Part shown: positions 17,887 to 26,887 of the stretch, piece by piece | Numbering within the stretch: the stretch's first letter is position 1 | Layout: each line of letters begins with the position of its first letter | Program-made: the position numbers and the translations under genes | Source: an uncultured Alphaproteobacteria bacterium | GTDB taxonomy: Bacteria > Pseudomonadota > Alphaproteobacteria > HIMB59 > GCA-002718135 | Reading direction: 5' to 3' | NCBI GenBank assembly: GCA_902635455.1 | Contig: CACPNW010000008.1 | Span: 1 to 47,951 of the forward strand | DNA length: 47,951 bases | The notes under the pieces: model-generated | What the model saw: the letters and a program-made list of their open reading frames with translations, nothing else | What the model was told of the DNA's origin: nothing | Databases searched by the model: none

Positions 17887-19035
17887 TTATTTTTTAATTA
17901 TTTTTTCAATTTCATTATCTAGAAATAGTTTAGTCTTTTCGCAAGTTGTCCTAAGTTTTAAATTTTTATTTTGTTCAGCAGATTTAACTGTAGTATCCAG
18001 CATATCTAAAACATGTAATACAAGCTTTTCATTACATCTATGAATCTGTTTGTTTTCTATTGAATAAATCATTTCTGCTAAACCTACACCTCTGTAATTT
18101 GCGTTTGTTGGAGCCTCATTAGATCTTCCACTTTGATTAAATATATTTGTTTTTCCTAATATCATATTCTCTGTACTATGTTCTTCCCATTCTCCACCCT
18201 CTGTTAAAGATACTTTAATAGGCCCTCCAAACATATTTGGGTCCGGACCTATAATTGAACCCTTTGTTCCAAAAAAATCCATAAAATTTGATTCATGATT
18301 AATAACATCAAATGATAGAAATCCCTGGATAAGAGCGTTGTTATGAAATTCTATAATAATATAATATGAAGTTGGTATCTCAACTTTAAAATCTTTACCT
18401 TTTTTTGGCCCATCTCCAATATTTCTGTATTTACTAACAGTAGTTGCGTATGCTCTGATGTTTTTAGCTGGCCCTAAAAGATTAACTAACATCGTATAAT
18501 AATATGGTCCCATATCAAGAATGGGTCCTCCTCCTTCCACAAACCATGGTTCTGGATTAGGATGCCAAGATTGAACCCCAGGGAATGCAAAAGTAAAATT
18601 ACCTAATTTAATATCACCAACCTCACCACTATCTATTATTTTTTTTGTTAATTGCCCACCACCACCTAAAAAAGTATCCGGCGCATTACCTAAATATAGA
18701 TTTTTAGATTTAGCTAATTCAATTAATTCTTTCCCTTGCTCATAATTTATTGAAAGAGGTTTTTCACAATAAGAGTGCTTTCCTGAAAGAAGAGTCTTTT
18801 TTATTGTTTCATAATGTGAAGTGGGATTAGTTAAATTTAATATTATATCTATGTCTGAATCGTTTAATAATTCATCAACTTGTTTTGATTTTATATTATA
18901 TTCTTCTGCACATTTTTTAGCAGCCTTAATACTAATATCTGCGCAAACTGTTATGTTAATATTATTAAAATAGTCACGACTCCTGAAGTAAGTTTCAGAT
19001 ATATGACCACAACCGATTAAACCAATATTTAACAT
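17887..19035 (-). CDS. Gfo/Idh/MocA-family sugar oxidoreductase
   Basis: A 382-residue NAD(P)-dependent oxidoreductase. The Rossmann motif IGCGHI is at residues 7-12, followed by the catalytic-Lys motif CEKPLS (Lys92). The C-terminal domain has GGGPILDMGPYYYTMLVNLLGP, where Tyr stands at the position often held by His in inositol dehydrogenases. The family oxidises or reduces sugars, inositols and their derivatives. It is the last gene of the reverse operon: binding protein, permease, ATPase, PhyH, Gfo/Idh. It probably acts on the imported sugar, whose identity is unknown. Confidence 0.85.
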   Translation of the reverse strand: MLNIGLIGCGHISETYFRSRDYFNNINITVCADISIKAAKKCAEEYNIKSKQVDELLNDSDIDIILNLTNPTSHYETIKKTLLSGKHSYCEKPLSINYEQGKELIELAKSKNLYLGNAPDTFLGGGGQLTKKIIDSGEVGDIKLGNFTFAFPGVQSWHPNPEPWFVEGGGPILDMGPYYYTMLVNLLGPAKNIRAYATTVSKYRNIGDGPKKGKDFKVEIPTSYYIIIEFHNNALIQGFLSFDVINHESNFMDFFGTKGSIIGPDPNMFGGPIKVSLTEGGEWEEHSTENMILGKTNIFNQSGRSNEAPTNANYRGVGLAEMIYSIENKQIHRCNEKLVLHVLDMLDTTVKSAEQNKNLKLRTTCEKTKLFLDNEIEKIIKK

Positions 19036-19054
19036 AAATTATAATATTTTTATT

Positions 19055-19906
19055 TTAGTTTTTTACCTTATAACCAATTCCAATATCATTCACACTTTTA
19101 CTAGTATCCATCAATTTAGGATATTCATAATTAAAGCCTAATAATTGTTTCACTCTATCTGAGCAATTATCCTTAAAATTTTTATCTAAATAAGTAACTA
19201 AGTCTTCAACAGGTTTTACATACTTTGGTAAAAATTCAATCAATAAGGCAGCTCTTTGATGTTCAGATTTATTAGGCATTGCTCCATGCCAACAATTACC
19301 ATTAAAAAAAACTAAATCCCCAGGATTAGCAACCATTTGTTGTAAATTTGAGAAATCATCTTTTTTTGTTGGATATCTTAAATCTTTTTGAGAACCTGGA
19401 TAATAAGCAGTTGCTCCCGATTGTTCAGAACAGATATCAAGCGGAATAGTTGCTTGACAATTTTGAGGAAAAGAAGAATTTATACCTAAAGGGAATGTTT
19501 CTTGTTTATATAAATCCCAATATGGGTAATCAATGTGTGGTTCCTGACCAGGAGCACCGGGAAGTAAACGACTAGCACAATATGAACCACAGATAAATTC
19601 TGTTCCCAAAAACTTAGCCATCAAATCAAAAATAATATCATTGGTAATTAAATCTGAAAAAATATGACCTTTACCAAACAAATTCCAAACCCGTTGTTGT
19701 AAATGAATTTTGCCAGATGCTTCAGCTTCTGCATTAAAATGTGTTTCTTTTTGATCTTGTTTACTAGCAAACTCATTTACAATCTCTCTAGCCTCATTAA
19801 TTTTATCAATAAGAAAAACCTCTTTAAATACAACAACTCCACTTCCAACTAGAAGTTCATCAAATATCCTTTTTTGATCAGTATAATTTTTGTCTAATTC
19901 CAGCAT
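19055..19906 (-). CDS. PhyH-family Fe(II)/2-oxoglutarate dioxygenase
   Basis: A 283-residue member of the phytanoyl-CoA dioxygenase (PhyH) family. The metal-binding facial triad is visible: His124-x-Asp126 in EPHIDYPYW and His207 in GNCWHGAMPN. Arg218 is the likely 2-oxoglutarate anchor. These residues suggest an active oxygenase. Bacterial members hydroxylate a wide range of small molecules. It lies 18 bases before the Gfo/Idh gene and 51 bases after the ATPase gene of a sugar importer, so a role on the imported sugar or a derivative is likely. No closer function can be named. Confidence 0.85.
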   Translation of the reverse strand: MLELDKNYTDQKRIFDELLVGSGVVVFKEVFLIDKINEAREIVNEFASKQDQKETHFNAEAEASGKIHLQQRVWNLFGKGHIFSDLITNDIIFDLMAKFLGTEFICGSYCASRLLPGAPGQEPHIDYPYWDLYKQETFPLGINSSFPQNCQATIPLDICSEQSGATAYYPGSQKDLRYPTKKDDFSNLQQMVANPGDLVFFNGNCWHGAMPNKSEHQRAALLIEFLPKYVKPVEDLVTYLDKNFKDNCSDRVKQLLGFNYEYPKLMDTSKSVNDIGIGYKVKN

Positions 19907-19957
19907 TTATATAAATTGATTTGATATAAGATAATTATTTAGTCAACAAAAATTTTT

Positions 19958-20740
19958 CTAAGCACCTAATTCGTCCCTTAGATCTCCTATTTCTGTTCCT
20001 CCAGCCATTAATTTTTTAATATCATCACCACCAAGTTCTTCTGCAAGACCTTTACCAATAACCTCACCAAGACTTAAAAAAGTATAGCGATCCGCTATCA
20101 ATCGTGCATGAATTTCATTGTGTGTTATTAATATAATTGCAATGTGGCCTAATTTTTGAACTCTTTTAATAGTTTTTAAAACTTCCATTTGTTGTTTTTG
20201 TCCTAACGCTGATGTTGGCTCATCAAGAATTAAAATTTTAGCTCCAAAATAAATAGCTCTAGCTATGGCCAAAGTTTGTCTTTGACCTCCTGACATAGTT
20301 CCCACAGCTTGAGTTGGATCAGAAATATTAATACCTATCTTTGCCATTTCTTCTATTGTAATATTATCCATCTCTTTCATTTGCATAATTCCAAACGCTC
20401 CTGGTCCTTTTTTAATTTCTCGACCAAGAAAAAAATTTCTTGTTACCGAAGTAAGGGCATTTAAAGCTAAGTCTTGATAAACAGTACCTATACCGGCATC
20501 TGTTGCTTGTCTTGGAGTAGAAAATTTTCCTTCTTTACCATCAATAATTATTGATCCAGAAGTAGCAGGGTGAACTCCAGCTAAAACTTTTATCAATGTA
20601 GATTTGCCTGCTCCGTTATCACCAAGAAGAGCATGAACTTCTCCAGGATAAACATCTAATGAAACGCCATTCAAAGCTGTAAAATTACCGAATCTTTTTA
20701 CAAGATTTTTAATTTCTATTAATGGTATTTTTTTATTCAC
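19958..20740 (-). CDS. CUT2-type sugar ABC transporter, half-size ATP-binding protein
   Basis: A 260-residue single-domain ATPase. Walker A is GDNGAGKST (residues 40-48), the signature is MSGGQRQTLAIARAI, and Walker B is ILILDEPTSALG. Most CUT2 importers such as RbsA and XylG have two fused ATPase domains. This half-size form resembles FrcA of the rhizobial fructose importer and would work as a homodimer. It starts two bases after the permease gene stops. The second CUT2 importer in the window (ATPase at 29820-31319) has the full two-domain form, so the two systems are not recent duplicates. Confidence 0.92.
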   Translation of the reverse strand: MNKKIPLIEIKNLVKRFGNFTALNGVSLDVYPGEVHALLGDNGAGKSTLIKVLAGVHPATSGSIIIDGKEGKFSTPRQATDAGIGTVYQDLALNALTSVTRNFFLGREIKKGPGAFGIMQMKEMDNITIEEMAKIGINISDPTQAVGTMSGGQRQTLAIARAIYFGAKILILDEPTSALGQKQQMEVLKTIKRVQKLGHIAIILITHNEIHARLIADRYTFLSLGEVIGKGLAEELGGDDIKKLMAGGTEIGDLRDELGA

Positions 20741-20742
20741 TA

Positions 20743-22335
20743 TTAAACACTTCCCATAATTCTTTTTCGAATATTTTCATTTGTTAAAGCTGCTGTTACA
20801 AGAACAGCTCCTAAAAATACCCTATAAAAAGAACCATCAATACCTGGAATATAAAAGAATGCCTCCTTGGCTATTCCAAAAATAATTGTTCCTAAAATAA
20901 TTCCTCCTATAGTTCCAAAACCGCCTGTTAAAACTACACCTCCAATAACTGCAGCAGCTATTGCTTCTAACTCCTTTAAATTTCCTTTAGCAGTATCAGC
21001 AGTATTTACTTCAAATACTTGACAAGCAGCAAACATTGTTGCGCAGAAAGCAGTAAACATAAAAAGAGAAATTTTAACTTTATTTGTTGGAACACCATTT
21101 GCTTGTGCTGCACTTAAATTACCTCCAGTAGAATATATCCAGTTACCTGCTTGTGTTCTACTAAGAATAAAATAACAAGCTAAAGCTATAAGGAACCAAA
21201 TCATTAAACAAGAATACATTCCTTTGGCAAATTGATTTCCATATAAATTAACATTCCAATCTGCAGTATAATAAAGCCAACTAAAAACTGGCTCCATAAT
21301 ATCTCCACCAAAAAAATTCGCAACTGGTCTAGCTGTTATAATTGTATCTATATAAGCTTTTGCAATGTCTAAATCAGTGACTGCCTTTGCGGCAACAGCT
21401 GGAACATCAACTCCTGCTTCAATTTTTTTTGTTAATATTTCAACCATTGATTCATTCCCTGATTTTTTCGCACCTTCAAGTGATTTTTCTAATGTGCCAA
21501 TCATTTTCTTAGCTGCTAGAATAGTCTTATTTGCAGCTACTTTTTCATTAACATATGTTAGGTTTTCTGTAATCTTTGCTATAGTATGTGCTGGAACAGT
21601 ACTTAAAATTTCTAATAGTTGATCATTAGGCAGAGCTTTTGCAGCGTCTCTCTCCATTTCTCCATGACCAGGTACATTAATAATATTTTTAATATCAGGA
21701 AGATCGGTAACAGTTGTTGAACCAGCGGTTTGATCAGGGGCTCTATTAAAAGCTCTGTAAGATACTTCAGTTACCCCTCTTAAAAAAAACAAACCACCTA
21801 ATGTAACTATAAATGATGCAATACCACTTTTTACAATTAAAAATCCTTGAAACCAACCAAAGGCTAATGTGAAACATAATGTTATCAATATGGCTGTTAA
21901 GGGGGATACATTTGTTATTTCCAATATTTTTAAACCTTCAAAATGGAAGCCACCTTTGAAAGAGATATAAGGTATAACTATTGCAAATCCCCATTTTAGT
22001 ATCATAGCCATACAACCACCTGCAAAACCAATCATAGAACCAACAGATAAATCAAATTCCCCAGCAATTATAAGCATCCCAGCTGCAAGAGCTACAATAC
22101 CAAGTTGAGCTATAACTCTAAAATTATTTCGAATTCCCAGAGCATTAAATCCTTCACCTGAAAAAGGATTAAGAGAAAATTCTCCTTCAGGTATTGAGAA
22201 GTATCCGAGCATAGCGAAAAGTATAAGCATAACTCCTAATGGCCCTATTTCTGGTCTAGAAAAAATTGGGCTGTACCATTTTTTATCAGCTTGCCTATCT
22301 GATTCCTGTCTTTGAGTTTGCTGACTAGAGTTCAT
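20743..22335 (-). CDS. CUT2-type sugar ABC transporter permease with large soluble insert
   Basis: A 530-residue inner-membrane permease of the RbsC/FrcC/XylH family, much longer than the usual 320-400 residues. The conserved LIIAGEFDLSVGSMIGFAGG is near residues 88-107, and the C-terminal half has IAAAVIGGVVLTGGFGTIGG. Between about residues 195 and 345 there is a hydrophilic, Ala/Lys-rich, probably helical stretch. It contains APDQTAGSTTVTDLPD at its start, and predicted helices such as KKMIGTLEKSLEGAKKSGNE. It follows the TM segment SFIVTLGGLFFLRG and is probably periplasmic. The gene lies 55 bases after the binding-protein gene, with a stem-loop between. Confidence 0.9.
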   Translation of the reverse strand: MNSSQQTQRQESDRQADKKWYSPIFSRPEIGPLGVMLILFAMLGYFSIPEGEFSLNPFSGEGFNALGIRNNFRVIAQLGIVALAAGMLIIAGEFDLSVGSMIGFAGGCMAMILKWGFAIVIPYISFKGGFHFEGLKILEITNVSPLTAILITLCFTLAFGWFQGFLIVKSGIASFIVTLGGLFFLRGVTEVSYRAFNRAPDQTAGSTTVTDLPDIKNIINVPGHGEMERDAAKALPNDQLLEILSTVPAHTIAKITENLTYVNEKVAANKTILAAKKMIGTLEKSLEGAKKSGNESMVEILTKKIEAGVDVPAVAAKAVTDLDIAKAYIDTIITARPVANFFGGDIMEPVFSWLYYTADWNVNLYGNQFAKGMYSCLMIWFLIALACYFILSRTQAGNWIYSTGGNLSAAQANGVPTNKVKISLFMFTAFCATMFAACQVFEVNTADTAKGNLKELEAIAAAVIGGVVLTGGFGTIGGIILGTIIFGIAKEAFFYIPGIDGSFYRVFLGAVLVTAALTNENIRKRIMGSV

Positions 22336-22354
22336 TTATTTCACAATTTAAAAA

Positions 22355-22375
22355 AGGGCCACTTAAAGTGGCCCT
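22355..22375 (-). terminator. Stem-loop between sugar-binding-protein and permease genes
   Basis: A perfect 9-bp stem, AGGGCCACT / AGTGGCCCT, with a 3-base loop lies 15 bases past the binding-protein stop. On the reverse strand it is followed by a run of T (T5-6), the form of a rho-independent terminator. Because the permease and ATPase genes continue on the same strand, it probably acts as a partial terminator or 3' end stabiliser that keeps binding-protein mRNA in excess. Confidence 0.75.
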
Positions 22376-22390
22376 AAAATTTAAGATTAA

Positions 22391-23296
22391 TTATCTATCA
22401 ATTCCTGCTAAAGCAGCAACTGAAGATGCGTTAGACTTATCAACGAAGCCTGGTCCTGAAGGGATGTTAGCTCCTGGAAGAAGTCCAGCACTGTTGTTAT
22501 ATAAGTGCAATACTATGATTGGCATATAACCTTGTAAACGTTGTTGTTGATCTATAGTGAAAGACACTCTTCCAGCATTGATTAAATCCATAACAGCAGG
22601 ACTTAAATCAAAACAAGAATGATGAACTGTCATACCAAGATCAGCTACAGCTTTATCAACAGCTTCACAAACGTGAGGTCCAACTGAAAGAATTGCATCA
22701 ACATCTGAGTTAGCTTGTAATGCAGCAGTTGCACGAGTTTGAATAGTTGCAGGGTCAGAAGTAGTATCAGTGAATTCCATAGGAACACTTTCTCCATATC
22801 CTTCACATCTATCAACTAGAGCTGTGTTATAAGCTTCTTGAATCATACAAAGTGCTTTTGTTGCTCCTTCTGCTTTTGCACGCTTACCTGCAGATTGACC
22901 AGCAAGATACTCAGGCTGACCAACATGCATTAATGCACCAAGAGCAGCAGAGTTTTCTAGTCCTGAGTTCATAGTGATAACAGGAATACCTGCAGCAACT
23001 GCAGCTTTAATAGCTGGACCCAAAGCATCAGGATCAGGTAATGAAATTACCATTCCGTCAGGTTGAGTAGCAGCTGCAGCTTGAATAGAGCTTGCCATAT
23101 CAGCCATGTCAGCAGAAGGGTTATAGATGTATTCAAAATCAGCACCGATTGCTCGAGCCGCATCTTCCCCACCTTTTTGAACAACTGGCCAGAAAGGGTC
23201 TTTACCTTCACCGTGAGTAACCATAACGTATCTCTCAGCAAAAGCTGTGCCTGTAGTAAATACTACAGCCATTATTATCATAAGAAATTTTCTCAT
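22391..23296 (-). CDS. CUT2-type sugar ABC transporter, periplasmic binding protein
   Basis: A 301-residue RbsB-like binding protein. The signal peptide (MRKFLMIIMAVVFTTGTAFA) is probably cleaved after Ala20. The mature domain shows the family pattern: VTHGEGKDPFWPVVQKGGED, PDGMVISLPDPDALG, AAGIPVITMNSG, then a second lobe with DAILSVGPHVCEAVDKAV. The gene has a strong AGGAGG site four bases before the ATG. It is visibly richer in G+C than its neighbours, probably from Ala-rich composition and high expression. It heads the operon with permease, ATPase, PhyH and Gfo/Idh. The sugar is unknown; with xylAB nearby, xylose is one option. Confidence 0.92.
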   Translation of the reverse strand: MRKFLMIIMAVVFTTGTAFAERYVMVTHGEGKDPFWPVVQKGGEDAARAIGADFEYIYNPSADMADMASSIQAAAATQPDGMVISLPDPDALGPAIKAAVAAGIPVITMNSGLENSAALGALMHVGQPEYLAGQSAGKRAKAEGATKALCMIQEAYNTALVDRCEGYGESVPMEFTDTTSDPATIQTRATAALQANSDVDAILSVGPHVCEAVDKAVADLGMTVHHSCFDLSPAVMDLINAGRVSFTIDQQQRLQGYMPIIVLHLYNNSAGLLPGANIPSGPGFVDKSNASSVAALAGIDR

Positions 23297-23490
23297 GTTT
23301 CCTCCTAATAATTATTAAATTCATCTATAATTCTGATGTTTTTCAAATCAAGAGCAAAAATAGAAAATCAACTTATTGATGGTGATAAATTTGAGATGAT
23401 TATATTAATCCAATAATATTAGTAAATATTGACTTAAAAAATTCGAATATTGATTAAATAATTTTGATTTTATAAAAATTACTAGGTAAA
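23297..23490. promoter_or_regulatory. Divergent promoter region, longest gene-free stretch
   Basis: A 194-base AT-rich gap between the divergent binding-protein and TIM-barrel isomerase genes. On the forward strand a TTGACT at 23429-23434 resembles a -35 box, with a weak GATTAA 17 bases later. A small inverted repeat ATCAA-CTTA-TTGAT lies at 23367-23380. Both could be chance in such AT-rich sequence. No small ORF or RNA gene is apparent. Confidence 0.4.
23301..23306 (-). promoter_or_regulatory. Strong Shine-Dalgarno site of the binding protein gene
   Basis: AGGAGG on the reverse strand, four bases before the ATG at 23296. Full-consensus sites are rare in this window; this one fits the high demand for periplasmic binding protein and fixes the start. 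Confidence 0.8.
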
Positions 23491-24477
23491 ATGATAAATA
23501 TGAAACAAAAGTTTGGAGCAGGTATATGGCATTTTGCTACATATGTAGATAGATATAATACTGAGGGATACGGAGAGCCAAAGAGTGTTCTAGATGCTAT
23601 TCAATTAGCCGGTAAAGTCAAAGACCTTTCAGTTGTTGATATAAATTTTCCATATTTTGGAGGTTCGTTTTCAAATCAACAAATAAAAAATGAACTTCAT
23701 GAAGTAGAACTTGAAGTGATCGGTATCACCCCAGAAATTTACACAAAGGAATTCAGAAAAGGTGCTTTTACTAATCCTGATCCAGGTATTCGTAATAGAG
23801 CACATGAATTAATTACTGAAGCTTGTGAAGCAGTAAGATTTTTTGATGCTGCTTATGTTAAGCTTTGGCCAGGGCAAGATGGTTGGGATTACCCTTTTCA
23901 AGTTGATCATGGAACCTTATGGAAAAATTCGATGGACGGTGTAGCAAGGTTGGCTAGTGAAAACCCAGATCTAAAATTTGTTATTGAGTACAAACCGCGT
24001 GAACCAAGAGTTAAGATGAGTTACGACTCTGTTTCTAGAACTTTGCTGGGTATAGAAAAAATAGGTCTGCCAAATATTGGAATATTACTTGATTTTGGTC
24101 ATGCTATTTACGGTGGTGAATCAGCTGCTGACTCAGCACAGCTAGCAATTGACTATGGGCGCCTATTTGGGATGGATGTAAATGATAACTATAGATCTTG
24201 GGATGATGATTTAATTGCAGGTAGCTTACATCCTATAGAAATCTTTGAATTTTTTTACGTACTTAGAAAGAATAATTGGGAAGGAGTTTGGCAACTTGAT
24301 CAATTTCCATTTAGAGAAGATAGTGTGCAGATGGCCAACCAAGCTATAGATTTTTTAAAATCGATTGAGAAAGCTTTGGATGATTTGGATATGAAAGCTC
24401 TTCAAGAAGCTCAATCAAATCATGATGCAATGAAAGCACTTAAAATTGCTCAAAAAGCACTTTATAAATTTTTATAG
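23491..24477 (+). CDS. TIM-barrel sugar (phosphate) isomerase/epimerase
   Basis: A 328-residue protein of the xylose-isomerase-like TIM-barrel superfamily (AP endonuclease 2 type). Likely metal and substrate residues lie in [52 protein letters not shown] and [11 protein letters not shown]. The Glu, Asp, His and Asp/Glu positions fit the usual metal-site pattern. Members interconvert ketoses and aldoses or epimerise ketoses. An ATG at 23500 is an alternative start. It is divergent from a sugar-binding-protein gene and ends three bases from the convergent GlpK-like kinase gene. It may feed that kinase and the split transketolase; the exact sugar is not known. Confidence 0.8.
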   Translation: MINMKQKFGAGIWHFATYVDRYNTEGYGEPKSVLDAIQLAGKVKDLSVVDINFPYFGGSFSNQQIKNELHEVELEVIGITPEIYTKEFRKGAFTNPDPGIRNRAHELITEACEAVRFFDAAYVKLWPGQDGWDYPFQVDHGTLWKNSMDGVARLASENPDLKFVIEYKPREPRVKMSYDSVSRTLLGIEKIGLPNIGILLDFGHAIYGGESAADSAQLAIDYGRLFGMDVNDNYRSWDDDLIAGSLHPIEIFEFFYVLRKNNWEGVWQLDQFPFREDSVQMANQAIDFLKSIEKALDDLDMKALQEAQSNHDAMKALKIAQKALYKFL

Positions 24478-24480
24478 AAA

Positions 24481-25953
24481 TTATTTTTTTATATAATGTT
24501 TTAATAAAACATTTTTCCATTCATAATAAAAATTAATATCTCTACTGTCCTTAATTGGAGAGTATGAAATATATTTCTGTTTAAATTTTTTGATATCTTT
24601 TAGACTTGAAAAAATATTCATTCCTAATAAACCCATAATCACAGAGCCATATGAAGACATGTCTTGAAAGTTAGCTATAAAAATTTTTCTTTGAAGAATA
24701 TTTGCAAGAAATTGTATAAAATCCTTATTGCTTGTCATTCCTCCATCAATAAAAATATCATTATATCTTATTTTTTTGTTTTTTTCTAAATCATCGAGGT
24801 AATCCTTAATCTGAAAAGCAATTGACTCTAGAGATGCCCTAATAATATGTTTTTTGTTAGCTGATGGTGTTAACCCATATATCATAGCTTTACTATCTGG
24901 AAGCCAATGCGGAGAACTTAATCCAACGAATGCAGGAATAACAATTACACCATTTGAATTTTCAACTTCTTTAAATACTTTATTAGTTTCTTCCACTTTA
25001 TTGATTATTTTAAGGTTATCTTTTAACCAAGTTACTGTTGCTCCAGCATAATTGATTAGACATTCATAAGAATAAAAGGGTTTGCTTTTAAAAACAAAAG
25101 ATAACGTTGTTATAATATTTTTTTTATGAATAAATTTGCTTCCAATATTTGTTAATATTGATGAACCAGTTCCGATTGTTATTTTTGAATTACCTATATT
25201 AAAGCATTGATTAGCAAAAATAGAAGATTGAGAGTCTCCAATAATACCCGTTATAGCTATAGGCTTTTTTAAAATACCGTTAATATCAGTGTATCCAAAA
25301 ATAGATGAGCTTTCTTTGACTTCTGGTAGCTTTTTTAAATTTAATTTAAATATTTTTTGTAATTGTTTGCTCCATTTAAGAGAATTAATATTAAAAAAAA
25401 GCGTCCTTGAAGCATTTGTAAAATCAGTAAAGTAAGATTTTTGGTTTGTTAATCTATAAATTAAATAAGTGTCTATTGTTCCAAACAATGCTGTACCATT
25501 TTTAAGTTTATTTCTAATACTTCGTTTTTCTTGCATCAAATGTATTAATTTGGAAGCTGGAAAATATGTATCTAATGTTAATCCAGTCTTACTTTTAATA
25601 AAATTTACATTTTTTTTTGACTTATTGATTTTATCACATATTTTTTGCCCTCTTCTACACTGCCATACTATAGCGTTATGTAATGGCTTTCCTGATTTGG
25701 TATCAAAAATTACAAATGTTTCTCTCTGATTAGTTATGCTTAAAAAGAGTTTTTGTTTATATTTTATTTTTTTTGAAATCTTTTTTACTAAGTTTAAAAC
25801 ATTATTGTAAATCTCATTTGCATCATGTTCAACAAATCCAGATTTTTTTTGGATTTGTTTATGCAATTTTGAAGCTTTCTGTAATAATTTTAACTTATTA
25901 TTGTATAAAAAAACTGTTGTTGATGATGTACTCTGATCTAGAGAGATATACAT
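24481..25953 (-). CDS. GlpK-like FGGY carbohydrate kinase with altered substrate site
   Basis: A 490-residue FGGY kinase closest in pattern to glycerol kinase. It has LDQSTSSTTVFL, GFVEHDANEIY, TNQRETFVIFD (Arg77-Glu78), IVWQCRRG, LTLDTYFPASK (Tyr130), TNASRTLFFNI and ASLESIAFQIKDYLDD. The catalytic Asp240 is kept in IGDSQSS. The Gln that follows it in E. coli GlpK is Ser241 here, and GlpK's EGAVF segment reads ECLIN. These changes at glycerol-contact positions argue for another substrate. It follows the transketolase C half by one base, so its product is probably the transketolase substrate. Apulose kinase is a candidate; plain glycerol kinase is less likely because no glpD or glpF is present. 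Confidence 0.8.
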   Translation of the reverse strand: MYISLDQSTSSTTVFLYNNKLKLLQKASKLHKQIQKKSGFVEHDANEIYNNVLNLVKKISKKIKYKQKLFLSITNQRETFVIFDTKSGKPLHNAIVWQCRRGQKICDKINKSKKNVNFIKSKTGLTLDTYFPASKLIHLMQEKRSIRNKLKNGTALFGTIDTYLIYRLTNQKSYFTDFTNASRTLFFNINSLKWSKQLQKIFKLNLKKLPEVKESSSIFGYTDINGILKKPIAITGIIGDSQSSIFANQCFNIGNSKITIGTGSSILTNIGSKFIHKKNIITTLSFVFKSKPFYSYECLINYAGATVTWLKDNLKIINKVEETNKVFKEVENSNGVIVIPAFVGLSSPHWLPDSKAMIYGLTPSANKKHIIRASLESIAFQIKDYLDDLEKNKKIRYNDIFIDGGMTSNKDFIQFLANILQRKIFIANFQDMSSYGSVIMGLLGMNIFSSLKDIKKFKQKYISYSPIKDSRDINFYYEWKNVLLKHYIKK

Positions 25954-25954
25954 T

Positions 25955-26887
25955 TTATTTTATTAAATTCTCAGCAATACTTGCTAGCTTTGCTGGTGAC
26001 ATATTATAATGATCCAATACATCCGATTGAGAGCCATTAATCATATATTCATCGGGGAAACCTATAATTTTAAATGGAATCTTGATATTATGCTGAGAGA
26101 TTATACTTGCGCATTTTTCACCCAGTCCTCCACTTTCACTATGTTCTTCAACACTAATTATTGCTTTAACTTTAGATAAACTCTCTATTAATAAATCATC
26201 ATCAAATGGTTTTAATGTATGTATATTTATATGAGAAGAATAAATGTTTTTTTTATGTAAAATCTCAGTTGCTAATAAAGCTCTTTGAGCCGTCTCTCCT
26301 GTTGTAACAAATAAGATATCTTTTCCTTCATTAATTTTAATTCCTTTTCCAATTATAAATGAAGTATCATCATTATGAATTTTAAGCATAGGTTTTTTTC
26401 CAAAACGTATAAATAAAGGCTTTGAATAATTAACAGCATTAATAATTGAATGTCTAGTTTCAAAATTATCAGCAGGAACTAAGATATCTATATTATTTAT
26501 AGCTCTCAAAACTGCTATGTCATGAATTGAATGATGTGTTGATCCTAATTGTCCATAACTAATACCTGCACTAATCCCTACCAATGTGACTGGATAATTG
26601 GAATATGCAATATCATTTTTAATTTGTTCTAAAGATCTTGCAGTTAAAAAACTTGAAGGAGAAACACCAAATACCTTTTTCCCAGCTGACGATAATCCAG
26701 CACATATCCCAACTAAATTTTGTTCAGCTATACCTACTTCTATTATCTGATCTGGAAGTTCTTTGCCAAAATTTGTAAGCTTACCCGAACCTCTGGAATC
26801 ACTAGTTACTACTATTATGTCTTTATCTTTTTTTGCTAAATCTAAAAGAGTTTCAGCAAAAACCTCTAAATTTGCTTTTTCTATCAT
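25955..26887 (-). CDS. Transketolase, C-terminal half (pyrimidine-binding and C-terminal domains)
   Basis: A 310-residue subunit carrying the transketolase pyrimidine-binding and C-terminal domains. Visible are VVTSDSRGSGKLTNFGKELP, QIIEVGIAEQNLVGICAGLS (its Glu activates thiamine diphosphate), STHHSIHDIAVLRAI and VEEHSESGGLGE. It overlaps the N-half gene by 4 bases (ATGA), so the halves are made together and should form an active enzyme. Split transketolases are common in sugar-specific operons, where they act on a dedicated keto-sugar phosphate. The ABC importer upstream and kinase downstream support that. A 1-deoxyxylulose-5-phosphate synthase role is unlikely given the split form and context. 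Confidence 0.88.
   Translation of the reverse strand: MIEKANLEVFAETLLDLAKKDKDIIVVTSDSRGSGKLTNFGKELPDQIIEVGIAEQNLVGICAGLSSAGKKVFGVSPSSFLTARSLEQIKNDIAYSNYPVTLVGISAGISYGQLGSTHHSIHDIAVLRAINNIDILVPADNFETRHSIINAVNYSKPLFIRFGKKPMLKIHNDDTSFIIGKGIKINEGKDILFVTTGETAQRALLATEILHKKNIYSSHINIHTLKPFDDDLLIESLSKVKAIISVEEHSESGGLGEKCASIISQHNIKIPFKIIGFPDEYMINGSQSDVLDHYNMSPAKLASIAENLIK

Noticed and set aside
23047-23308. Reverse and forward short ORFs within the binding-protein gene
   Set aside because: Shadow frames in a more G+C-rich gene, where stop codons are rarer; the binding-protein frame has signal peptide and motifs.
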